This document shows, piece after piece, positions 1 to 8,171 of a stretch of 64,000 nt of DNA (its first letter is position 1; each line of letters opens with the position of its first letter). Source of the DNA: Acidobacteriota bacterium (GTDB lineage Bacteria > Acidobacteriota > Terriglobia > Terriglobales > Acidobacteriaceae); assembly GCA_013289795.1 (NCBI GenBank), contig JABCZH010000003.1, positions 62,001-126,000 on the forward strand, written 5' to 3'. A program made the position numbers and the translations under genes. The notes below the pieces were generated by a model. That model had not been told where the DNA came from and did no database searches. It saw nothing but the letters and a program-made list of their open reading frames with translations.

Positions 1-2349
1 CTTCATGTCGAGGAAATAGCTGCTTGCCACACGCGCCATCACGAACCCGAATGCCGCGCCTGCAAAGACGCCGGCCGCAGCCATGACCACGCCTTCTCCG
101 ATCACACCGCGCAGAAGATCCCGTGGTTGCGATCCCAGCGCCAGCCGGATACCGAATTCGCGCGTCCGCGAACTGACCGAAAACGCCAGCACGCCGGCGA
201 CGCCAACCAAGGCAATCGACAACGCCACGGCCGCGAACACGCCAAACACCAGCGAGTTCAAACGGTCCGGTGTAAGCACTTCCGCGCGGATGTCTTCGAG
301 AGTGGCGGCATGCTCAATGGGCTGGTCGACTGACATGTCGCGAATAATCCGCGTGACCGGCGTGACCAGCGAATAAGGATCTACATCGGTATGGATGAAA
401 AGGCGACCGCCAAACATTGGCCCTTCTTCAAAGGAGCTATAGATGGTTACGATGGGCTCGGGAACGACGTGTTGGTCGTCAATATCGGCGGTGACGCCGA
501 TGATGCGGTGCGGTGCGGCGCTAATCCCCGGAACGAATTTCAGCACGGGATCCGTCCAATAGACATGCCGATTGATGGCATCCTGATTGGGGAACATACG
601 CTGTGCGAGCGTCTCACTGATGATGACGACGGGATCTTTATCTTTATTTTGGCCGTCGAGGTCGTTGAAATCGCGGCCAGCGACGATGGGAACGCCGAGC
701 GCGGCAAAGAATCCGGGAGAGATGACACGCCACTGCGCGCGAGGATCCTCTTCGCCCACAGCATGAGCATGACCGTCGGCGGAGAATTGCAGCCCGACGC
801 CTGCAGCGGCATCGCGCCAGGGAACCATCAGACCGAAAGCGGTCTTTTGCACGCCGGGTAGCGCATCCACGCGGCGAATCGATTCCTTGTAGAAGTCGAG
901 CACTTGCTGCGGTGTTTTTCCGTAGGACATCGCGGGGACGTTGATGGCAAGGACGTGGCGGGTATCGAGGCCTGTCCGCGCGTTTTGCAGTGCGATCAGC
1001 GTAGTGATCAACATGCTGGCGCCGGCCAGCAGCACGAAGGATGCAGCGATTTGTGTTATGGCAAAGACCCGCTGGCGGCGGCTCGTGCTGCCGGTAATCC
1101 GTACACTGCCGCTCGCCAGGCTAAGGCCACTGGCGGTATCAGCCGACGGCAGCCGCGGGACGAACGCCAGAATCACTGCCGCCACGAGGGCCAGCGCGGC
1201 TCCGAGCCACAGCAGGCTGGAATCGACTGTCAGGTCGAGTGCGCGGACGGAAAAGCGTGAGGCGTAGCGGGCCAGGATCGCCACCATCGGGTACGCGCTG
1301 ATTACGCCCAGAGCAGCGCCGGCGCTGCAAAGCAGAAGGCTTTCGGCCAGCAGCATGCGGCGTAGCGCTCCGTTGCTGGCGCCAAGCGCCGCACGGATGG
1401 TCAGCTCGCCTTCTCGACGAACTGTGCGTGTGAGAATCAGGTTGGCGACGTTGCAACACGCGATGACGAAGACCAGTACTGAAGCCGCGAGCAGCACCAG
1501 CAATACGGTCCGGGCACCCGAAGTTATCTCCTCGTGGAACAGCTTTGCCCCGATCTGGAAGTTCGCTTTGGGCGAATAGTCTGCGGGATGTTCCTTCACC
1601 ATGGCTCCGTAGACGGAGCGCAACTCAGCGCGAGCTTGATCGAGCGTGGCGCCGGGAGCGAGGCGACCGAAGAGTTCCGTCATGCGATGGACACGGCCGG
1701 TCACCATGGTGGCGGACATGTGGTGCGGGCTGGTGACGACATTGGCGATGATTTCGGTGTCTTGGGGATAGGGGACGCAGGGTTCGAGCACGCCGATGAC
1801 CGTGGCAGACCGATTGCCAAGGACACCGACATCAAGGCGAACAGACTTGCCGACGACCGAAGGGTCTTTCTTAAAAGTGGTGGTCCAGAAACGATATGTG
1901 AGAACGACGACGCCGGCAGCGCTGGGGCCATCGTCTTGCGGTCCAATGAGACGACCGAGGACTGGGTGAAGGCCCATAACATCGAAGTAGTTGCCGCCGA
2001 CGACGCCGGCTTGAACTTCGCGAGGCTGACCCAGGCCCATCATGGTGAAACCGACGGTCGAGAAATCGCCGAACGCGCTCAGGGTCTTAACCCTGCCGCG
2101 CAAATCCTGGATTTCGGGCACGGAGAAGGCTGTGTTGGCGTCACCGAGTCCAGGGGCACTCTGGCGGATATAGATCAGCCGGTCCTCATCGCGATTAACG
2201 AGCGGTTTGAGGAGCACGCCGCGCACCAGCGTGAAGATGGCAGAGTTGGCGCCGATGCCCAGCGCCAGCGTCAGCACCACGGTGAGCGCAAGCCCTTTGG
2301 TTCGACGCAGCGAGCGGAATGCAACTTTCAGATCGTTAACGAATGCCAT
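1..2349 (-). CDS. ABC transporter permease, MacB/FtsX family (3' end outside window)
   Basis: The frame is open for 783 codons from ATG at 2349 to the window edge, so the C-terminal end is missing. Directly after the start comes a first membrane segment (residues about 19-39), then a MacB periplasmic core-like region. A central cluster of FtsX transmembrane helices follows, a second periplasmic region, and a final helix block (VFGVFAAVALSIALVGVAG) near the edge. This is the duplicated MacB_PCD-FtsX layout of the large Acidobacteriota permeases (ADOP). Unlike the copy at 22737-25391 it starts directly with the MacB core, without the N-terminal helical extension, and no PadR gene is seen upstream. 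By family it should be an inner-membrane part of a MacB-like exporter or mechanotransmission complex. The substrate cannot be told. Confidence 0.9.
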   Translation of the reverse strand, partial: MAFVNDLKVAFRSLRRTKGLALTVVLTLALGIGANSAIFTLVRGVLLKPLVNRDEDRLIYIRQSAPGLGDANTAFSVPEIQDLRGRVKTLSAFGDFSTVGFTMMGLGQPREVQAGVVGGNYFDVMGLHPVLGRLIGPQDDGPSAAGVVVLTYRFWTTTFKKDPSVVGKSVRLDVGVLGNRSATVIGVLEPCVPYPQDTEIIANVVTSPHHMSATMVTGRVHRMTELFGRLAPGATLDQARAELRSVYGAMVKEHPADYSPKANFQIGAKLFHEEITSGARTVLLVLLAASVLVFVIACCNVANLILTRTVRREGELTIRAALGASNGALRRMLLAESLLLCSAGAALGVISAYPMVAILARYASRFSVRALDLTVDSSLLWLGAALALVAAVILAFVPRLPSADTASGLSLASGSVRITGSTSRRQRVFAITQIAASFVLLAGASMLITTLIALQNARTGLDTRHVLAINVPAMSYGKTPQQVLDFYKESIRRVDALPGVQKTAFGLMVPWRDAAAGVGLQFSADGHAHAVGEEDPRAQWRVISPGFFAALGVPIVAGRDFNDLDGQNKDKDPVVIISETLAQRMFPNQDAINRHVYWTDPVLKFVPGISAAPHRIIGVTADIDDQHVVPEPIVTIYSSFEEGPMFGGRLFIHTDVDPYSLVTPVTRIIRDMSVDQPIEHAATLEDIRAEVLTPDRLNSLVFGVFAAVALSIALVGVAGVLAFSVSSRTREFGIRLALGSQPRDLLRGVIGEGVVMAAAGVFAGAAFGFVMARVASSYFLDMK

Positions 2350-2461
2350 ATCTTTGCTCTTCCTTTCCGGAAGTTAGTCTCCCCAGCGATAGCGTCATTC
2401 CCTAGCTTCACATCCGTTTTGAGTCCATTCTACTTAGACGAACTTTACCCTGTGGCAGCCC

Positions 2462-2865
2462 TCATCGCGAGGTATCTTTTTGGCGTCGCCGCCGTTGGCT
2501 TGCTCTTATGATTTCGTTAAAATCCGCCGCTGGACGTATCTCGAAAACGCTGCCGTACTTCAGGGCCGGATGCTGCGCGATGAGCTGTACAGCATGATTC
2601 ATGTCCCGCGCCTCAAGGACGAGAATGCCACCGAGTTGTTCCTTGGTTTCCGCATAGGGACCGTCCGTAGTTGCGACTTTGCCGTTCTTCCAATACAGGG
2701 TCAAGGCATTTTCCGCAGGCTGAAGCGCTTCTCCCCGGCAAAATGCCCGTTGGCGCGAAGATGGTCGTCATATTCAAAGCAAGCGTCGAACATCGCGTGT
2801 TGCTCGCCCTCGGTCATGCCATCGACTTTGCCTTTGTCGTAGTACCCCAAACAAATGTATTTCAT
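2462..2865 (-). pseudogene. DGPF/YCII-domain protein, broken by a 1-base frameshift
   Basis: The ATG at 2865 has a strong AGGAGG site just upstream. The reading frame matches the intact paralogue at 7643-8044 for about 45 residues, then shifts. The paralogue reads CTCCGCCGGC on the + strand where this copy reads CTCCCCGGC (around 2731-2739), a one-base loss. After the shift the second frame continues with TDGPYAETKEQLGG and the paralogue's C terminus. Total length is 404 nt, one short of 135 codons. DGPF proteins are small cytoplasmic alpha/beta proteins of unknown reaction, typically under ECF42 sigma control. An ECF42-type promoter lies upstream at 2925-2950. The gene could be a recent pseudogene or a sequencing error. 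Confidence 0.85.
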
Positions 2866-2924
2866 CCATTCCTCCTTGTTTCCTGTGACTCAGAGGCTGT
2901 AACTCATCGTTCTGTTATCAGATA

Positions 2925-2950
2925 GTCGTTCGGGAGGGCAAAAATCGACA
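2925..2950 (-). promoter_or_regulatory. Predicted ECF42-type promoter for the DGPF gene at 2865
   Basis: Reading the minus strand, TGTCGA (2950-2945) is followed after exactly 16 bases by CGAC (2928-2925), then TATC. The same motif and spacing occur at 8619-8644 and 12065-12090, each upstream of a DGPF gene. The published ECF42 promoter consensus, as I recall it, has TGTCGA at -35 and CGA(C/T) at -10. Confidence 0.75.
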
Positions 2951-3025
2951 GCGAAAGCGAAGTATTCTTGGGAAAAACTGGGGAAGGGGCAGAACGTTCG
3001 CCAGCTCAACGCAAGTAAATAGTGC

Positions 3026-3054
3026 TTGACAATATGTAAAGTGTACTTTACTTT
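3026..3054 (+). promoter_or_regulatory. Sigma70-type promoter of the membrane protein/XRE regulator operon
   Basis: TTGACA at 3026-3031 and TACTTT at 3049-3054 are separated by 17 bases. The promoter precedes the start codon at 3101 by about 45 bases. The spacer contains a perfect inverted repeat (see 3036-3051). Confidence 0.65.
3036..3051. promoter_or_regulatory. Operator-like palindrome inside the promoter spacer
   Basis: GTAAAGT and ACTTTAC form perfect 7-base arms around a 2-base centre (GT). A related half site, CTTTACTTTAA, follows near 3071-3081. Its place between -35 and -10 suggests repression, most simply by the XRE regulator encoded second in the operon (inference). Confidence 0.55.
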
Positions 3055-3100
3055 ATGTATGTCAAGGTTGCTTTACTTTAATTGCGGAGGTGCTGAATTC

Positions 3101-3481
3101 ATGGCGAACAATCGAACATTCTCTTCCCGCTTCACTCGCCCAGTCTTCCTTTGGGCGGTTGCTGCGGCGCTAACACAACTCCTGGTGACATGGCTCGTGG
3201 ATCACGGGCAGGTTCCGAGGGTGCTGGGGCTTCTGCCGGTTCTGCCCTACATGATCTTCTTCGCGGCGATGGTGCGCAGCTTCCTGAAGATGGACGAGAT
3301 GCAAAAGCGGATCTGCCTGGAGTCGGCGTCCGTCGCGTTCTTGTTGACTCTCATCATCACTGCCTTTTTCGGCGGCGTCGAGCAAGCTGGGCTCGGCCGT
3401 CCACCGTGGGAAGAGGTAGGAGGCTTCATGTTGCTGGTGTGGGCCTTCGCCTACGGGTTTTCAGCCTGGAGGTACCGATGA
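3101..3481 (+). CDS. Small integral membrane protein, unknown function
   Basis: A 126-residue protein with about four predicted membrane segments (for example FLWAVAAALTQLLVTWLV and VLGLLPVLPYMIFFAAMV) separated by short charged loops; one loop reads KMDEMQKRICLES. The start at 3101 is preferred over the upstream in-frame codon at 3026 because GGAGG lies ten bases before it and because 3026 falls in the promoter. The pairing with a tiny XRE regulator 56 bases downstream is a recurrent arrangement in bacteria. No function is recognised. Confidence 0.8.
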   Translation: MANNRTFSSRFTRPVFLWAVAAALTQLLVTWLVDHGQVPRVLGLLPVLPYMIFFAAMVRSFLKMDEMQKRICLESASVAFLLTLIITAFFGGVEQAGLGRPPWEEVGGFMLLVWAFAYGFSAWRYR

Positions 3482-3536
3482 GCCGACGGAGCCGCAGCGA
3501 TGGCAAGAGGACGGATGGTCCACGGGCCGGTGCGCA

Positions 3537-3746
3537 ATGAAAAACCGGCTTCGAGTCTTGCGCGCGGAACACGAGTGGTCCCAGGCTGACTTGGCCGGCC
3601 AGCTCAAGGTATCGCGCCAAACGGTGAACGCAATCGAAACCGGGAAGTACGATCCGAGTCTGCCGCTGGCTTTTGCCATCGCGCGACTCTTTGAGCAACC
3701 CATTGAAGCCATCTTTGAACCCGGCGATGACAATCCAGCCGGTTAA
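3537..3746 (+). CDS. Small XRE/Cro-CI type transcriptional regulator
   Basis: The 69-residue protein is almost only a helix-turn-helix domain: LRAEHEWSQADLAGQLKVSR forms helices 1-2 and QTVNAIETGKYDPS the recognition helix with the typical NxIExGxxxPS signature, followed by LAFAIARLFEQPIEAIF. This is the YozG-like class of stand-alone XRE proteins usually encoded beside a membrane protein, as here (3101-3481). It probably represses its own operon through the palindrome at 3036-3051 (inference). Confidence 0.9.
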   Translation: MKNRLRVLRAEHEWSQADLAGQLKVSRQTVNAIETGKYDPSLPLAFAIARLFEQPIEAIFEPGDDNPAG

Positions 3747-3815
3747 ACCGCCGGCCGTTTCCGGTGGCGACCACAAAAAGTCACAATAACCTACACACAA
3801 AAAGGAGAATTACTC

Positions 3816-4217
3816 ATGAACAAGCGAACAGCGTTAAGCTTCGGATTCTTGGCGGTGCTGGTGACCATGATCGCATCAACGTTGCCGCTCGGAGCCGCGA
3901 CCGGGGCTTCCGCCTCAGCGGCGATCGGCGATTGGGAAAGAAAGATCGATGCCCGCGGTAACAGCTTACGAGTGATCGTGCACATTTCACAGGCGGCGGA
4001 CGGGAAATTGACCGGCAGCCTGGACAGCCCGGATCAGGACACCACCGGAATCGCAATCGACCTGGTCTCTTACCAGGATCCTGATCTGCACTTTGCAATC
4101 GCAAGCATCGGAAGCAGCTTCGACGGCAAGATGATCCACGACAACTCGGAGGTTAGCGGTGAATGGAAGCAGAGCGGCGTCTCTCTGCCGCTTGTGTTCA
4201 AGCGCCGTGGTAAGTAA
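3816..4217 (+). CDS. Secreted protein with a hydrolase-associated beta domain
   Basis: The 133-residue protein has a signal peptide (MNKRTALSFGFLAVLVTM, cleavage near ASA) and one small beta domain with the pattern GDWER...LRVIVHISQAADGKLTGSLDSPDQ...GIAIDLVSY...GEWKQSGVSLPLVFKR. In many Acidobacteriota and Bacteroidota this domain precedes secreted serine hydrolases; here it stands alone. AAGGAG lies seven bases before the ATG. It may be the third gene of the operon starting at 3101, with a 69-base gap. Its role is unknown. Confidence 0.8.
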   Translation: MNKRTALSFGFLAVLVTMIASTLPLGAATGASASAAIGDWERKIDARGNSLRVIVHISQAADGKLTGSLDSPDQDTTGIAIDLVSYQDPDLHFAIASIGSSFDGKMIHDNSEVSGEWKQSGVSLPLVFKRRGK

Positions 4218-4386
4218 GCGCGGGGCAAAACCGGGGGGAAAACTGGGGACAGCCGGGACCTTCACCAATTTCCATTCGTCGAACGAGTGGGGAACGTTCC
4301 GTCTGGCCCCGTTTTGCCCGACGTGGTGATCGATGTCATCCGTGCCGCTGCAAATGCGGTTCACAAAGCAACCGCAGCAGCGTAAA

Positions 4387-4453
4387 GGGGGCTGGCCCAA
4401 ACAACGGCGTGAATCCCGCAAAATCAACTCGAGGGTGCCCCGTCCAAGCTCAG
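4387..4453. repeat. Dispersed repeat, copy A (partner at 5746-5815)
   Basis: About 67 bases starting GGGGCTGGCCCAA and running through TCAACTCGAGGGT to CCCCGTCCAAGCT are nearly the same as 5746-5815, differing at only a few positions. The copies sit on either side of the GloVer-repeat gene. The 273-base gap 4218-4490 also carries a G-rich GGGGACAG-type motif (near 4245 and 4470) and inverted GGGCAAAAC/GTTTTGCCC segments about 90 bases apart. No gene is seen in the gap. Confidence 0.7.
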
Positions 4454-4490
4454 CCCGGGCGGGAAATGTGGGGACAGGGGAGTATGGGGG

Positions 4491-5651
4491 TCAGGGGACC
4501 AGCTTAAATACGACTCCGCAGCCGTTGAACAGCCCGTCATAGCAATCACCTTCCCCTCCTCCGATGGTGGTGCCGTACAAGGTGCCTGACGAATCGCGAG
4601 CAAGCCCCGCGCCAGGCGCATACCCTGAAGACCCGTTGGTGAACTTATACAAAGCCTCAAAATCTCGTCCGGCGGCCAGCTCGAAAACCAAACCTCCGTC
4701 GAAGTCGCCGGTGCCAAACGTCGTGCCATAGAGGTTGCCCTCCGGGTCAGCAACCAGTCCGCCATTTGGGAACCCACCGTCCCCTTCGAATGTGTAGAGT
4801 ACAGTTTCGGTTCCGCCCTTGTCGAACTGGAAGATCAATCCTTCTCCCGGATAGCTGCTGCCCGCTACGCCGTAGGCCTCCCCATTTGCTCCGAAAAGCA
4901 GCGGGCCGAGTGGATATCCACCATCAGTTCCTCCAGTGAAGGAGTAAAGGACGGTAAACTTGCCGGCCTTATCCAAACTGAAAATCGTGCCCCCGCCAAA
5001 AACACCACCGTTGCCATTGGTGCCATAAAGCCTATCGGAGGGACCCATCGTCAGGCTTGTCGGAAAGTAGCCGTCCATCGGGGGGGAGAAGGAGTAAAGC
5101 AGAGAGTATTTGCCCTCTGGAGTTAGTTCGAATATTCCTCCCGCGCCAGAGGCGCCTCCTAGTGTCATCGTTCCATACAAGTTGCCCTCCGCGTCAAGTA
5201 CGACGCCAGTGACCGGTTCTCCTCCACTGCCAAAGCTGAAAAACAATATCCTTCTAGCTTGGGTGTCGGCCTCAAATATTGTTCCGAGGTTAGAGACGCC
5301 TCCCATGTATGCAGTACCGAAGAGGTCTCCTTTTGCGTTGCGAGCTAGAGGGCCATTAATGCCGTTGCCGTTGGTGCCTTGAAAGTTGACCGCTGAAAAC
5401 TCCTTTGAGGACGCCGCAATGCGAAAGATGTTGCCGCATCCGCCCCCGCAAATACTGATATTTCCACCGGCTGGGGTTTCGCCATAAATGTTTCCAGCAG
5501 CATCCAGAATGACTGCGCCAGGATTTTGGCCATCAGCACCCTGAAAGTAGTGGAGTACTGTGAGGGTTTGAGCGGAACTCAGGACGGCTGACGCTACGAT
5601 AAAACCAAGAACCGCTGGCGTGCACTTGAGGAGTCTTGCGCGGGCGGACAT
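4491..5651 (-). CDS. Secreted GloVer tandem-repeat protein
   Basis: A 386-residue protein with a signal peptide (cleavage after SSAQ near residue 28), followed by at least six repeats of about 45 residues built on G-IFELD..GK-TVLYSFTGG-DG-YP-G-L..D--GN-YGTT--GG. This is the Gloeobacter/Verrucomicrobia (GloVer, TIGR03803) repeat, common in Acidobacteriota surface proteins and probably forming a beta-propeller-like fold. The start is supported by AGGAGGT seven bases upstream. No catalytic residues or anchoring motif are seen. It ends with a cysteine-containing tail (DCYDGLFNGCGVVFKLVP), which may form a disulfide. Function is unknown. Confidence 0.9.
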   Translation of the reverse strand: MSARARLLKCTPAVLGFIVASAVLSSAQTLTVLHYFQGADGQNPGAVILDAAGNIYGETPAGGNISICGGGCGNIFRIAASSKEFSAVNFQGTNGNGINGPLARNAKGDLFGTAYMGGVSNLGTIFEADTQARRILFFSFGSGGEPVTGVVLDAEGNLYGTMTLGGASGAGGIFELTPEGKYSLLYSFSPPMDGYFPTSLTMGPSDRLYGTNGNGGVFGGGTIFSLDKAGKFTVLYSFTGGTDGGYPLGPLLFGANGEAYGVAGSSYPGEGLIFQFDKGGTETVLYTFEGDGGFPNGGLVADPEGNLYGTTFGTGDFDGGLVFELAAGRDFEALYKFTNGSSGYAPGAGLARDSSGTLYGTTIGGGEGDCYDGLFNGCGVVFKLVP

Positions 5652-5745
5652 AAAGACCTCCTAACCCCAAGTTTCCTTATCTAACTTCGAAAGCGTCTTC
5701 CAGCTTACATCCATTGCTAAGTTTTGTCACAGGGAATACTCCGTG

Positions 5746-5830
5746 CGGGGCTGGCCCAAGCTACGGCGTGAATCCCTCAAAATCAACTCGAGGGTGGCCC
5801 CGTCCAAGCTGAGCTTGGACGGGGCACCCT
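5746..5830. repeat. Dispersed repeat copy B ending in a long palindrome
   Basis: 5746-5815 matches the repeat at 4387-4453. It runs into a near-perfect hairpin at 5791-5830: arms GCCCCGTCCAAGCT and AGCTTGGACGGGGC (14/14) around one base, extended by AGGGT/ACCCT with one bulged G. GGGGCACCCTC is then repeated once more at 5834-5844. No T-run follows, so it is more like a REP or small mobile repeat than an intrinsic terminator. The rest of 5652-5905 shows no gene. Confidence 0.7.
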
Positions 5831-5905
5831 CACGGGGCACCCTCAAGAGTAAGTTGTTGGAATAGTTTAATTTGAGCCAGCAGCACAGTCTTGCGGGTTT
5901 GTCTG

Positions 5906-6460
5906 TCACTGTTTCAAGTAACGAAGCGCAACACTTCCTGACTTAAAAGTTTTCGATTCAACAAGTTTTAATTGCAATTTCTCCGGCAGGTTGACACCTT
6001 CCATCAACCGTTTCCCTGCGCCAGCAATGATTGGCATAATGACAAGACGATATTCGTCAACCAGGCCAAGCTTTATAAGCTGTGAAGGAATATCTACACC
6101 ACCGACCAGAATATCTTTGCCTGGTTCTTGCTTCAGTTTAAGTATTTCATCGTGAAGGTTGGTACGAACAATTCTCGTCTTTTTTCCTTCGACGCTATCC
6201 AAGGATCGCGAGAAGACAAGATGTTTCTTGGAGTCAAATGCTTGACCAAATTCTTTGTCTGATTTTGTCGAGGAAGGGTCTTTTGCGACATCAGGCCAAT
6301 AAGGAACCATCAATTGATAGGTTTTTCGGCCACAGACGAGAAGATCAACATCTCGCAGGAGCTGCATGTAATATTCAAATGCTTCTTCATCGGGATTGAA
6401 CTTGGTATGGTCACAGCAGCCGTCCAGGGTAAGGTTGATTGCGTAGATTACATTTCTCAT
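5906..6460 (-). CDS. Dihydrofolate reductase/RibD C-terminal family protein
   Basis: A 184-residue protein beginning MRNVIYAINLTLDGCCDH, typical of the YwjB/YyaP branch of the RibD C-terminal fold. It has DLLVCGRKTYQLM (cofactor-contacting GRxTY motif), HLVFSRSL, and DILVGGVDIPSQLIKLGLVDEYRL before the terminal strands. A longer in-frame extension to 6865 exists but is antisense to the esterase gene and has no domain, so ATG 6460 was chosen. It likely reduces a pteridine or flavin-like substrate with NADPH, substrate unknown. It lies 68 bases after the esterase gene and may be the last gene of the DGPF operon. It looks AT-richer than its neighbours. Confidence 0.88.
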   Translation of the reverse strand: MRNVIYAINLTLDGCCDHTKFNPDEEAFEYYMQLLRDVDLLVCGRKTYQLMVPYWPDVAKDPSSTKSDKEFGQAFDSKKHLVFSRSLDSVEGKKTRIVRTNLHDEILKLKQEPGKDILVGGVDIPSQLIKLGLVDEYRLVIMPIIAGAGKRLMEGVNLPEKLQLKLVESKTFKSGSVALRYLKQ

Positions 6461-6528
6461 TGGATTGTTTTTTTTATGCTTGTCCTTTCTTACGTGCCAG
6501 CGCCTATGCGCCCTTTGGACGATTCGGT

Positions 6529-7614
6529 CTAGCGACCTTCCGTTCCGAATGCTTTGCGCAGCGCAGACTTCCAACTCGCGCTGAATTGTTTGGAGACTTC
6601 GGCGTCCGGCACGAGGAGATCGAATCCGTGGAAAGCACCGCGCACGACCAGGAGTTCGATTGCGACTCCGGCGTGGACGAGCCGGCGCGCGTACTCCATG
6701 TCTTCTTCGGCGAACAGGTCGAGAGCACCGACGCCGATCCAGGCAGGCGGCAGGCCGGCCACGCTGGCTACCCGGGCGGGTACAGCGGCTACCGGCACCT
6801 TGGACGAACCCGCTGGAACACCGAGCAGCGAGCTCCAGGCAAAACGATTGGCACTCGGAGTCCACATAAAGTGGCCAACGGCGGGCGGCGCTGGGTGGGA
6901 GCTGCCCGTTCGGTCGTCTAGCGCGGGGTAGATGAGCAGCTGGAAGCAGATGGGAACGTCGTCTTTATTGCGGTCGCGCGCGTGAATGGCAAGGCTCGCG
7001 GCGTGGGTGCCGCCCGCGCTCTCACCGCCCACGGCAATCCGGGAGCGATCAATGCCGAGCTCCGCTGCATGGGCATGGACCCATTTGAGCGCGGCGTAAT
7101 TGTCCTCAAGCGCGCCGGGATAGCGCGTCTCCGGAGCCAGCCGGTAGTCAACCGAGACGACGACGCAATGGCAATCCGTCGCGATCCCCTGCAGCATGGG
7201 CATCCACCCGGGACCGATCATCATGAAGCCGCCGCCATGCATGTGAAGCAACAACGGCTTGTTCTTCTCCGACGGCGCAGGATCAACCACCCACAGACGA
7301 ACCTCGGGTGCTCCTGGCGGCCCGGGGATATGCCGCTCCACGGGCTGCGGCGCGGGCGCAGGTAACGGGGGCGTGCCGGGCAATTGCCGAAACTTGCCGA
7401 CCATCTCCGCTGAGAGGTCAAAGGCGGGGAACTGCTTGAGCATAGGAAGAAGTTCCGGATCGACGAGGGAATACGGATCTGCAATCGCCGGCGAAGGTTC
7501 TGAGCGCGAGGCTTGCTTAGCCCCGGCCAGCGTAGCAGCAGGCGCGAGCCCCATAGCCAGACCAAGGCCCGCGGTGCGGATAGCGAAGTCGCGACGAGTA
7601 AGTTGATTGCTCAC
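6529..7614 (-). CDS. Tat-exported alpha/beta hydrolase (hormone-sensitive lipase family)
   Basis: A 361-residue protein. The N terminus (TRRDFAIRTAGLGLAMGLAP) is a twin-arginine signal. The mature part has the HGGG oxyanion motif (HMHGGGFMM, about residue 124), the nucleophile elbow GESAGG (about residue 193), the acid in GALDLFAEED and the histidine in GAFHGFD. These are hallmarks of HSL/GDXG esterases, which act on short acyl esters. The gene follows the DGPF gene at 7643 by only 28 bases in the same direction. It is therefore probably transcribed from the ECF42-type promoter at 8619-8644. Exact substrate unknown. Confidence 0.92.
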   Translation of the reverse strand: MSNQLTRRDFAIRTAGLGLAMGLAPAATLAGAKQASRSEPSPAIADPYSLVDPELLPMLKQFPAFDLSAEMVGKFRQLPGTPPLPAPAPQPVERHIPGPPGAPEVRLWVVDPAPSEKNKPLLLHMHGGGFMMIGPGWMPMLQGIATDCHCVVVSVDYRLAPETRYPGALEDNYAALKWVHAHAAELGIDRSRIAVGGESAGGTHAASLAIHARDRNKDDVPICFQLLIYPALDDRTGSSHPAPPAVGHFMWTPSANRFAWSSLLGVPAGSSKVPVAAVPARVASVAGLPPAWIGVGALDLFAEEDMEYARRLVHAGVAIELLVVRGAFHGFDLLVPDAEVSKQFSASWKSALRKAFGTEGR

Positions 7615-7642
7615 GTCTCCTCCTCTTTCTGTTACGCCGTGT

Positions 7643-8044
7643 TCAGCGTGCAGTTTTCTGTCGCCGTCGCTGCTCGCTTGCCTTCATGATTTCGTTCATG
7701 TCCCCGGCGGGCCGAATCTCCCAAAGGGTGCCGTACTTCAGGGCCGGATGCTGGCTGATGAGCTGTACAGCATGATTCACGTCCCTCGCCTCAAGGACGA
7801 GAATACCGCCGAGCTGTTCTTTGGTTTCGGCATAGGGGCCATCGGTCGTTGCCACCTTGCCGTTCTTCCAATAGAGCGTCAGGGCGGTTTCCGGTCCCTG
7901 AAGCGCTTCTCCGCCGGCCCAGTGCCCGCTTGCGCGAAGGTGGTCGTCATATTCAAAGCATTTATCGAACATGGCGTTTCGCTCAGCCTCAGCCATGCCA
8001 TCGAATTTGCCTTTGTCGTAGTAGCCAAAACAGATGTATTTCAT
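7643..8044 (-). CDS. DGPF/YCII-domain protein (intact paralogue)
   Basis: 133 residues starting MKYICFGYYDKGKFDGM, with the signature TDGPYAETKEQLGG near residue 70 that gives the DGPF family its name. The ATG at 8044 is chosen over the upstream in-frame start because AGGAGAG lies six bases before it. It is a close homologue of the frameshifted gene at 2462-2865. DGPF proteins are small cytoplasmic proteins co-occurring with ECF42 sigma factors; no reaction has been assigned. It is the second gene of a likely operon behind 8172-8528. Confidence 0.93.
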   Translation of the reverse strand: MKYICFGYYDKGKFDGMAEAERNAMFDKCFEYDDHLRASGHWAGGEALQGPETALTLYWKNGKVATTDGPYAETKEQLGGILVLEARDVNHAVQLISQHPALKYGTLWEIRPAGDMNEIMKASEQRRRQKTAR

Positions 8045-8171
8045 TGTTCTCTCCTCATAGCGGATTGAACGAACCGGCAACACAGCGTTGCACCCGTTCG
8101 GTCATCTCGTCACCAGGGCGCGTGTTCCGAGGCCGCGGTGGCCAGGCTGTCTACTTGCTTGCGCCGGGCCC

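Noticed and set aside
391-861. + strand open frame of 156 codons
   Set aside because: Antisense shadow of the same permease; no family pattern.
1534-2511. Long + strand open frame of 325 codons
   Set aside because: Antisense to the MacB-like permease, whose minus-strand frame has clear FtsX features.
5791-5830. Palindrome as an intrinsic terminator
   Set aside because: No T-run follows on either strand and it is part of a repeat that also occurs elsewhere.
6461-6865. N-terminal extension of the RibD-like reductase
   Set aside because: Antisense to the esterase gene 3' end and lacking domain similarity; MRNVIYAINLTLDG is the family start.
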